From NCBI GenBank assembly GCA_023452965.1, contig JAEXUU010000778.1, positions 1-7,194 of the forward strand: 7,194 bases of DNA. Direction: 5' to 3'. This document shows positions 1 through 5,857 of this stretch, one piece after another. A program made the translations under genes and the position numbers. The stretch's first letter is position 1, and each line of letters starts with the position of its first letter. This stretch comes from Pseudomonadota bacterium. GTDB taxonomy: Bacteria; Pseudomonadota; Alphaproteobacteria; Rhizobiales; Beijerinckiaceae. A model generated the notes under the pieces. It was given only the letters and a program-made list of their open reading frames with translations. It made no database searches and was not told where the DNA came from.

Positions 1-72
1 GAGATCCGCCTCGCCTACCGGATCAAGTATCCCGGCGACCGCGAGGTCGTCTTCGACCAGACGCGGCGGTAG
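1..72 (+). CDS. C-terminal fragment of an unidentified protein
   Basis: The window opens inside a reading frame that runs 23 codons to a TAG stop at 70-72, giving a tail ending VVFDQTRR. Nearly every codon ends in G or C, as in the genuine genes nearby, so I take this as the real 3' end of a gene that starts before the window. The visible residues alternate charged and hydrophobic positions (IRLAYRIKY), which suggests a terminal beta strand. This is too little to name a family. It converges on the amidohydrolase gene, with the hairpin repeat at 78-165 between them. Confidence 0.55.
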   Translation, partial: EIRLAYRIKYPGDREVVFDQTRR

Positions 73-77
73 CTCTC

Positions 78-165
78 GTCATTGCGAGCGAAGCGAAGCA
101 ATCCAGGGGGACGAAAGAGCCCTGCCGCTCCTGGATTGCTTCGTCGCTGCGCTCCTCGCAATGAC
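78..165. repeat. Dispersed palindromic (REP-like) hairpin repeat
   Basis: A left arm at 78-107 (GTCATTGCGAG...AATCCAGG) is answered by a right arm at 130-165 (CCTGGATTGCTTCG...CGCAATGAC). The outer 9 and inner 14 bases of the arms are perfectly complementary. The middle is imperfect because the right arm has extra bases. The 22-base loop is unrelated sequence. Its chance reading frames contain the peptide SLRGAQRRSNPG, which I recognise as a common spurious translation of a hairpin repeat scattered through alphaproteobacterial genomes. It lies between two convergent genes, where such elements are often found and where a stable hairpin may protect or end both transcripts. There is no T-run, so it is not a classical terminator. 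Confidence 0.8.
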
Positions 166-187
166 GGATCGGGCGCCCCGCTCCGCC

Positions 188-1399
188 CTATTCCGCAGCG
201 ACGGCCTGCCAGCCCTGGCCGAGTTCCTGCTCGACGAGGCCGACCCAGTAGCGCACGCCGGTCGGGATGATCGCGTCGTTGAAGTCGTAGAGCGGGGTGT
301 GCAGGCCCTTGAAGGAGCCGTCCGCCTCGACGCCGTTGCCGATGCGCATGAAGGCGCCGGGGCAGACCAGCATCATCTCGGCGAAGTCCTCGCCGCCCGT
401 GCCGCGCAGCATCTGGCCGTTGACATGCGCGGGATCGACGGCGGACGAGGCCGCTGCGACTGCGACCTTCACCTGCTCGGCCGCGTTGACCAGCGGGCTG
501 GTGCCGCGGTGATAATAAGCTTCCGCCTCGCAGCCCCAGGCCTGCGCCGTCGCAGGGGCGAGCTCGGCGATGCGCCGCTCGACCAGCGCACGCACCTCCT
601 GCGAATAGGTCCGCGCCGTGCCGCCGATGACCAGTTCGGACGGGATGACGTTCGAGGCGTTCTCGTCGCCGCCATGGATGAAGCCGACGCTGATCACGGC
701 CGTGTCGAGCGGCGCGACATTGCGGCCGATGATGCCCTGCAGGCCGAGCACGAAATGCGCCTGCGCATAGGTGACGTCGGTCGAGCGATGCGGCTGCGAG
801 CCGCCATGACCGCCGACGCCGCGGAAGGTCACCCGCCACGAATCGGCCGCCGCCAGGAAGGGGCCGACCGCCGTGCCGAAATGCGAGGCCGGCACGCCCG
901 GCGTATTGTGCAGGCCGTAGATGGCGTCGCAGGGGAAACGCTCGAACAGCCCGTCCGCGAGCATGGCATTGGCGCCGCCGCGGCCCTCCTCGGCCGGCTG
1001 GAAGATCAGGTTGACCGTGCCACCGAAATCCCGGTTCTCGGCGAGGTAGCGCCCGGCCGCGAGCAGCATGGTGGTATGCCCGTCATGGCCGCAGGCATGC
1101 ATCCGGCCGGGAAACTTCGAGGCATGCGGCAGCCCGGTCAGCTCCTCGAGGGCGAGGCAGTCCATGTCGGCCCGCAGGCCGATGGCGCGCTGGCCCGGCC
1201 CCTTGCCGCGGATGACGCCGACGACACCGGTCTGGCCGATATTCTCGGTGACCTCGACGCCCCATTCGCGCAGCTTGTCGGCGACGAGCTTGGCTGTGCG
1301 ATGCTCTTCCAGGCCGAGCTCGGGATGGGCGTGGATGTCGCGGCGGATCGCCGTGAACTCGGCATGGTTTTGGCCGAGCCAGTCGTCGAGCTTCGTCAT
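188..1399 (-). CDS. M20 family amidohydrolase / N-acyl amino acid deacylase (hippurate hydrolase-like)
   Basis: This is a metal-dependent amidase of the M20 (M20D, HipO/AmhX/aminoacylase-like) family. Such enzymes hydrolyse N-acyl or N-aroyl amino acids to the free amino acid and an organic acid, normally in the cytoplasm. The 403-residue length is typical. Family landmarks appear in order: IRRDIHAHPELG (18-29), GLRADMD (74-80), MHACGHDGHT (100-109), FQPAEEG (133-139), GLHNTPG (162-168), GGEDFAEM (335-342) and HTPLYDFND (367-375). Probable metal ligands are Cys103, His105, Glu138, His164 and His367, with Glu137 as the catalytic base. The lid/dimerisation domain should cover about residues 185-295. 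There is no signal peptide. The start at 1399 (MTKLDDWLG) is chosen because AAGGGG lies 9 bases upstream; the frame stays open to 1711 but the extension looks non-coding and runs into the next gene. It lies 193 bases downstream of the phosphatase gene on the same strand. The exact substrate cannot be read from sequence. Confidence 0.93.
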   Translation of the reverse strand: MTKLDDWLGQNHAEFTAIRRDIHAHPELGLEEHRTAKLVADKLREWGVEVTENIGQTGVVGVIRGKGPGQRAIGLRADMDCLALEELTGLPHASKFPGRMHACGHDGHTTMLLAAGRYLAENRDFGGTVNLIFQPAEEGRGGANAMLADGLFERFPCDAIYGLHNTPGVPASHFGTAVGPFLAAADSWRVTFRGVGGHGGSQPHRSTDVTYAQAHFVLGLQGIIGRNVAPLDTAVISVGFIHGGDENASNVIPSELVIGGTARTYSQEVRALVERRIAELAPATAQAWGCEAEAYYHRGTSPLVNAAEQVKVAVAAASSAVDPAHVNGQMLRGTGGEDFAEMMLVCPGAFMRIGNGVEADGSFKGLHTPLYDFNDAIIPTGVRYWVGLVEQELGQGWQAVAAE

Positions 1400-1408
1400 G
1401 GTCGCGTT

Positions 1409-1414
1409 CCCCTT
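1409..1414 (-). promoter_or_regulatory. Ribosome binding site that fixes the amidohydrolase start
   Basis: On the - strand AAGGGG is followed by 9 bases and then the ATG at 1399. No comparable site precedes the in-frame starts further upstream, and residue 1 at this ATG matches where M20D proteins normally begin. Confidence 0.6.
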
Positions 1415-1434
1415 GCCGGCGGCGTTCTTCTGCA

Positions 1435-1449
1435 GGCATGGCTCATGCC
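1435..1449. promoter_or_regulatory. Short inverted repeat upstream of the amidohydrolase (possible operator)
   Basis: GGCATG-GCT-CATGCC is a perfect 6-bp inverted repeat with a 3-base spacer, centred about 43 bases before the amidohydrolase start. Its size and position would suit a dimeric repressor or activator site in the leader or promoter. No regulator gene sits beside it, and repeats this short also occur by chance, so this is only a candidate. Confidence 0.25.
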
Positions 1450-1592
1450 ATCGCCAGCCACCGTCCCTTGGATTCATAGGGCCGATCGCCGCCATCTCCC
1501 TCTGCGGCAACGGCAAAACCGCCATGCTTCTCGGGACTGGCCAGCGGCCGAAGCCGGCGAGCTCTGCCGGCGCGGGCCGGGAACGGGCGCGA

Positions 1593-2171
1593 TCAACCCG
1601 CCATCTCGACCTCGGCGCTGCGGCCGAGATCGGCCATCCACTGGCGGTAGCGCGGCTGGGCCTCGAGCTGGTGGGCATAATGCCGGCGCAGCGCATCGGT
1701 GAGCCGGCCACCGCGCTTCAGCGCCTGGTCGGCGAAGCCGATCATCACCGAGTTCGGCCAGGCCTGCGGCCGGATCGCCCGCAGCCGCGCGAACAGTGCG
1801 TCCTCGCCCTCATCGGCATGGACCTGCGCGATCAGCGACAGCATCGCCGCGGTCGAGCGGGAAATGCCCATATGGCAATGCACGAGCAGGTGCCCCTCCT
1901 GCCGCTTCAAGGCCGACTCGCGCAGCTTGGCGCCGAAGTCGAGGATTTCGTCGACATGCGCCTCTGTGGGATGCACGCGGCCTTCCTGCGGCGTGATGAT
2001 GTCGTGGAAGCGCAATGTCGTGCGCTCATGCGCGTCATAGGCCACGAAGGACTGCAGCTCCGGCAGATCCGGATCGAGCAGCGAGAGCACATGGCTGACG
2101 CGGCGCTGGCTCTGCGCCGGCAGTTCCTCGATCCCGCAGATGGTCAGCGTCGAAATGGCGATCGGTTGCAT
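1593..2171 (-). CDS. Tyrosine / dual-specificity protein phosphatase family protein
   Basis: This 192-residue protein of the cysteine-dependent phosphatase superfamily is probably cytoplasmic, with no signal peptide or membrane segment. The signature loop is HCHMGISRS at 98-106, matching HCxxGxxR(S/T), with Cys99 as nucleophile and Arg105 as the phosphate-binding residue. Asp57 in RFHDIITP is the likely general acid. The domain order (a beta-rich N-terminus, the acid loop, a helix at 70-90, the P-loop, then a helical C-terminus) fits small bacterial DSP-like enzymes. The target could be phosphoprotein, nucleotide or another phosphoester; the sequence does not decide. The start at 2171 (MQPIAISTL) is preferred over the longer frame from 2276, because the extension is rich in Gly, Arg and Cys and reads like non-coding sequence. 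The ribosome binding site is weak. The gene is divergent from purA across a long intergenic region and tandem with the amidohydrolase, probably transcribed separately. Confidence 0.85.
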   Translation of the reverse strand: MQPIAISTLTICGIEELPAQSQRRVSHVLSLLDPDLPELQSFVAYDAHERTTLRFHDIITPQEGRVHPTEAHVDEILDFGAKLRESALKRQEGHLLVHCHMGISRSTAAMLSLIAQVHADEGEDALFARLRAIRPQAWPNSVMIGFADQALKRGGRLTDALRRHYAHQLEAQPRYRQWMADLGRSAEVEMAG

Positions 2172-2316
2172 CGTTGGCGGGCCCCAAGGTGACGGATGGC
2201 GCCGGGTTAATCCTCCCCGCCCGCCCCCGCAACAGCGATAACCGCAGGGCTGCCCTTCGTCCGTCGACGCGAGCACAGGTCAAGCGCGGAACCGCAGAGC
2301 GGGACGAGGCTGCGAC

Positions 2317-2341
2317 GGGGGGCGACCAAACGTCGCCCTCC
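2317..2341. other. GC-rich 10-bp hairpin of unknown role
   Basis: The arm GGGGGGCGAC at 2317-2326 pairs with GTCGCCCTCC at 2332-2341, all Watson-Crick except one G-T wobble as read on the + strand, closing a 5-base CAAAC loop. No run of T follows on either strand, so it is not a standard terminator. It could be a structured leader element of the divergent phosphatase transcript or part of a dispersed repeat. The pairing is seen directly; any function is unknown. Confidence 0.4.
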
Positions 2342-2422
2342 TATGGCCAGCCACCGCGCAGTCGCAGGCGGAAGCGGCGAGCGGCCGGGCCAGTTCTTTC
2401 CCCGGCTTTCCCGGTCGCAGCC

Positions 2423-2500
2423 TTGACCTTGCCATGCTCTTGGAGGAAGAGGGGTTGCAAGGACCTCCCCGAAACCCCGGCCTTGCGCCGGGGTTTTCGT
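2423..2500 (+). ncRNA. Candidate small RNA or attenuator leader ending at the orphan terminator
   Basis: A TTGACC (possible -35) at 2423-2428 precedes a purine-rich stretch and the terminator at 2472-2497. GGGGTT at 2451-2456 is complementary to AACCCC at 2473-2478, the left arm of the terminator, so an alternative anti-terminator fold is possible. GGAGG (2442-2446) can also pair with CCTCC (2464-2468). The -10 is poor and I do not recognise an Rfam family. The boundaries are notional. It may be an sRNA, a cis attenuator of purA, or nothing. Confidence 0.25.
2472..2497 (+). terminator. Orphan intrinsic terminator upstream of purA
   Basis: A perfect 10-bp stem, AAACCCCGGC (2472-2481) with GCCGGGGTTT (2487-2496), closes a 5-base loop and ends in TTTT at 2494-2497, then CGTTT. 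This is the form of a rho-independent terminator on the + strand, and the A-rich 5' side makes it partly bidirectional. No + strand gene precedes it: the gene to the left is transcribed away. It must therefore end either a small RNA or a prematurely stopped purA leader transcript, or block antisense transcription from the right. Confidence 0.65.
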
Positions 2501-2590
2501 TTGTGCGGGCGCTTTGCGCCGGTGTGCTTTCGCTTTGGCCCGAATCGGCCGGACGATGGGATTTCGCGCCGGCCCAACCTGGAGCATGGT

Positions 2591-2625
2591 CCGGTTGCGG
2601 AAGTGATCCCACTTTCGCGGAACGG
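2591..2625. repeat. REP-like palindrome in the purA leader
   Basis: GTTGCGGAAGTG (2594-2605) faces CACTTTCGCGGAAC (2610-2623) across a 4-base ATCC loop, pairing throughout except for one G-T wobble and a 2-base bulge. Together with the preceding GGAGCATGGTCCGG (2581-2594), it resembles the dispersed rhizobial-type element built around GCGAAAGTGGGA. The full element usually has a longer far arm, so this copy looks worn or shortened. It ends about 30 bases before the purA start codon and will fold in the mRNA leader near the ribosome binding site. Confidence 0.5.
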
Positions 2626-2654
2626 GCTTCGGCAGCGAGAGAAAGGTCACCACC

Positions 2655-3947
<1,293 letters not shown>

Positions 3948-3978
3948 CGGACCGGGACAACACGGACATTTGAGGCCA

Positions 3979-5208
3979 ATGGCCGATTTTCACCCCATTC
4001 TGGCGCGGGCGATCGCCGGGCTGACCGACAAGTCGCCCGAGGCGCGCCGGGCGGTCTATGACCGTGCCCGCGCCGCCCTGCTCGCCCAGCTGCGCAGCCT
4101 CGACCCGCCGCTCTCCGAAGCCGACATCACCCGCGAGCGGCTGTCACTCGACGAAGCGGTCTCGCGCATCGAGGCCGAGATCGCGCTCGCCGAAGCGATC
4201 GAGCCGAGCTTCCCGCCGCAGCCGTCGGGCGAGCGGCGCAGCGCCGAGCCGGCGCCACCCGCAAGGCCGGAGCCGCCGGCGGAGCGCCCCGCTCCAGTCC
4301 CAGCCGCAGCCGACGAAGCCCGCTTCGAAGAGCCGCCGCTGCGCGAGGAAACCGCGCCGATCCGCCCCCGCGTCGCCCCGCCGCGCGCGCGCAGCGTCAA
4401 TCCGGGCCACATCCGCACCGCGGTCGTCGGTGTCGGCGTCGCGCTTGCCGTCGCGGTGATCGCGGGCGCCGCCTATTACGTCAACAAGATCAATCCGCAG
4501 CCGGAGCAGACCGCCAGGCCGCGAACCGAGACGCCGGCCCAGCCGGCCCAGCCCGAGCATTCCGGCAAGATCAGCGAACGTGCCGGCACGCCCGAGACGC
4601 CGGCATCCCAGCCCGGCAATGCGCGCAGCACCCCGGGCACGCCAGGCCAGACCAGCGACATCGCCGTCGCCCAGCGCGCCGTGCTCTATATCGAAGTGCC
4701 CGAGGCGCCGCAGCAGCCGCGCACGGTGCCCGGCCGCGTCTTCTGGCGGCTCGACAGCGACACGGTCGGCCAGGGCCAGCCGGTCGAGACCATCGTGCGC
4801 GCGACCGTCGAGGTTCCCGATGCGGGGCTCGCACTGGACTTCACCATCCGGCGCAACACCGACCAGGCCTTCCCGGCCTCGCACATCATCGGCATGCGCT
4901 TCACCACCACCGGCGAGGCGGCGAGCGACGCGATCCGCGAGGTCGGCGTGCCGCAGTTCAAGACCGATGAGAGCGAGCGCGGCGCGCCGCTCTCGGCCAT
5001 CGCCTCTGCGCTGGGCGAGAACCTGTTCGTGGCAGCGCTCTCGAACGTCCAGATCGAATCCGACCGCAATCTCGATCTGCTGCAATCCAGGTCCTGGATC
5101 GACCTGCCGGTGCGCTTTGCCTCCGGCCGACGCGGCATCATCACCTTCGAGAAGGGCGTCTCCGGCAACCAGACCATCGCCGACGCGCTCGCCCGCTGGC
5201 GCGGCTGA
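3979..5208 (+). CDS. Single-pass membrane protein of unknown function, downstream of purA
   Basis: I cannot assign a function. The 409-residue protein has four parts: a charged, mostly helical N-terminal segment (1-75, beginning MADFHPILARAIAGL); a disordered Pro/Glu/Ala/Arg-rich linker (76-140); one strong membrane helix at about 146-168, with arginines just before it; and, after a second Pro/Thr/Gln-rich linker (172-228), a probably folded domain of about 180 residues (230-409) with strand-like stretches such as AVLYIEV and VFWRL. The positive-inside rule places the N-terminus in the cytoplasm and the C-terminal domain in the periplasm. From memory, proteins with this N-terminus are common, unnamed neighbours in Hyphomicrobiales. 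The ATG at 3979 is chosen because GAGG (3972-3975) lies just upstream, although the spacing is short; a TTG at 3970 would add only three residues. It probably shares the purA operon. The 3' end faces vapC across 13 bases. Confidence 0.85.
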   Translation: MADFHPILARAIAGLTDKSPEARRAVYDRARAALLAQLRSLDPPLSEADITRERLSLDEAVSRIEAEIALAEAIEPSFPPQPSGERRSAEPAPPARPEPPAERPAPVPAAADEARFEEPPLREETAPIRPRVAPPRARSVNPGHIRTAVVGVGVALAVAVIAGAAYYVNKINPQPEQTARPRTETPAQPAQPEHSGKISERAGTPETPASQPGNARSTPGTPGQTSDIAVAQRAVLYIEVPEAPQQPRTVPGRVFWRLDSDTVGQGQPVETIVRATVEVPDAGLALDFTIRRNTDQAFPASHIIGMRFTTTGEAASDAIREVGVPQFKTDESERGAPLSAIASALGENLFVAALSNVQIESDRNLDLLQSRSWIDLPVRFASGRRGIITFEKGVSGNQTIADALARWRG

Positions 5209-5221
5209 GGCCCTCGGGCGT

Positions 5222-5581
5222 CTACCTGGTCGCCAGGCCGAGCTTCTCCGCGGCCGAAAGCAGCCTCTGGTCACGCGTCCAGAGGCCGGCCCCGGCAAGT
5301 CGCGCCGAGGCCAGGAGGTGGACGTCGACATAGCCGATCCCGAGCCCGTTCAGGCGCTCCCGCTCGACCAGAGCCATGACCTCGCCATGTGTCGCGATGG
5401 CAGCCTGGGGCAACTCCTCCAAGATCTCGATGACCGCGCCGCGCCTTGCCAGCGAACCGAGCGCGATCTCCCCCACGACGAAGGGATGCATGAGGATCTG
5501 ATTGTCCGAGAGCAGCGCCGCGAGCCGCGCCTCGCTACGACGCAGATGGTCGATCCAGATTGAAGTGTCGGCGAGGATCAC
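5222..5581 (-). CDS. vapC: VapC-type PIN-domain ribonuclease toxin
   Basis: This 119-residue PIN-domain protein is the toxin of a type II VapBC module. VapC proteins are Mg/Mn-dependent endoribonucleases that typically cut tRNA or rRNA when not bound by antitoxin. The acidic active-site set is complete: Asp5 in ILADTSIWID, Glu38 in VVGEIALG, Asp86 in GYVDVHLLASA and Asp104 in WTRDQRL. The length is normal for the family and there is no sign of decay. The start codon is GTG at 5581, overlapping the vapB stop as GTGA, which implies translational coupling and keeps toxin synthesis tied to antitoxin synthesis. The stop lies 13 bases from the end of the convergent membrane-protein gene, so the two transcripts probably overlap. 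The RNA target is unknown. Confidence 0.93.
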   Translation of the reverse strand: MILADTSIWIDHLRRSEARLAALLSDNQILMHPFVVGEIALGSLARRGAVIEILEELPQAAIATHGEVMALVERERLNGLGIGYVDVHLLASARLAGAGLWTRDQRLLSAAEKLGLATR

Positions 5582-5775
5582 GCCGCAGGCAGGCGGCGGC
5601 GCGGCGCGGCGCTGGCATCCGGGTCCGAGCCTCCCAGCTTTATCGCTCGTCTCGCCGCCTCGCGCTGGATGAGCGCGGTGAGCGCCTCGCGCAGCAGCAT
5701 CGAGCGTTCAGTGATCCCCGTATAGGCCTGAGCCCTTTCGACGAGCTCATCGTCCAGAGTGACGGTCGTTCGCAT
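5578..5775 (-). CDS. vapB: VapB-type antitoxin (ribbon-helix-helix like)
   Basis: This 65-residue antitoxin lies directly upstream of vapC. The N-terminal MRTTVTLDDELVERAQ is typical of the VapB antitoxin family whose N-terminus forms a beta-strand/helix DNA-binding dimer. The GITERSMLLREALTALIQREAARR segment (20-43) should be helix 2 and the dimer core. The Arg/Pro/Ala-rich tail (44-65) is likely the flexible part that wraps and blocks VapC. The start at 5775 is preferred over ATGs at 5796 and 5793 because GGAG lies 6 bases before it and the family normally begins MRTTVT. The antitoxin, with VapC, probably represses its own promoter through the repeat at 5790-5815. It is 82 bases downstream of prfC on the same strand. 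Confidence 0.9.
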   Translation of the reverse strand: MRTTVTLDDELVERAQAYTGITERSMLLREALTALIQREAARRAIKLGGSDPDASAAPRRRLPAA

Positions 5776-5781
5776 CGCCTT

Positions 5782-5785
5782 CTCC
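5782..5785 (-). promoter_or_regulatory. Ribosome binding site that fixes the vapB start
   Basis: On the - strand GGAG (within GGAGAAGG) lies 6 bases before the ATG at 5775. It falls inside the longer open frame, so it argues against initiation at 5796 or 5793. Confidence 0.55.
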
Positions 5786-5789
5786 ACCG

Positions 5790-5815
5790 GCATCATTCAT
5801 AGCATCAGGTGATGC
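5790..5815 (-). promoter_or_regulatory. Candidate vapBC operator/promoter region
   Basis: GCATCA-GG-TGATGC at 5802-5815 is a perfect 6-bp inverted repeat, and a third half-site GCATCA lies at 5790-5795, 12 bases out of register and in direct orientation. The site lies 15-40 bases before the vapB start, where VapBC complexes usually bind to autorepress. On the - strand a weak promoter pair, TGGATT, 17 bases, then TATGAA, can be drawn across it, which would put the operator in the spacer. The repeats are seen; autoregulation is inferred from the family. Confidence 0.5.
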
Positions 5816-5857
5816 AATAATCCATGCCTGCAGCGATGCGCCCGTCGAGTCGCGGCC

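Larger units (their letters stand above)
2172..2654. other. 483-base intergenic region between divergent phosphatase and purA genes
   Basis: No reading frame here looks like a gene: the open frames on both strands are Arg/Pro/Gly-rich and match no family I know. It must hold the promoters of both flanking genes, but I find no convincing -35/-10 pair. TTGACC occurs on the - strand at 2278-2283 and on the + strand at 2423-2428, each with only poor -10 matches about 17 bases on. The supportable contents are a hairpin at 2317-2341, an intrinsic terminator at 2472-2497 and a REP-like palindrome at 2591-2625, described separately. Confidence 0.7.

Noticed and set aside
15..839. A 274-codon - strand frame covering the hairpin repeat and part of the amidohydrolase
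   Set aside because: It contains the spurious peptide of the dispersed repeat and reads the amidohydrolase in the wrong frame.
1553..1571. GCCGGC repeated around GAGCTCT downstream of the phosphatase gene, as a terminator
   Set aside because: The arms are only 6 bp and self-palindromic, and no T-tract follows on the - strand. Such GC palindromes are frequent at this base composition.
161..1702. A 513-codon open frame on the + strand opposite the amidohydrolase
   Set aside because: It is a mirror of the real gene: in GC-rich DNA the opposite strand often stays open. The product is Arg/Ala/Gly/Asp-rich without family motifs, while the - strand carries complete M20 signatures.
2172..2654. CRISPR array, tRNA or integrase attachment site in the long intergenic region
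   Set aside because: There are no regularly spaced direct repeats, no cloverleaf-like segment with CCA or T-loop sequence, and no integrase or duplicated flanking sequence.
5085..5099. A perfect ATCCAGG-T-CCTGGAT inverted repeat
   Set aside because: It lies inside the membrane-protein coding region, encoding ordinary residues (QSRSWI). Short palindromes like this are expected by chance and by codon choice.
4144..5331. A 395-codon open frame on the - strand opposite the purA-linked membrane protein
   Set aside because: The Arg/Gly/Ala/Asp-rich composition and lack of motifs mark it as a shadow. It also runs into the end of vapC, which has a proper family fold in another frame.
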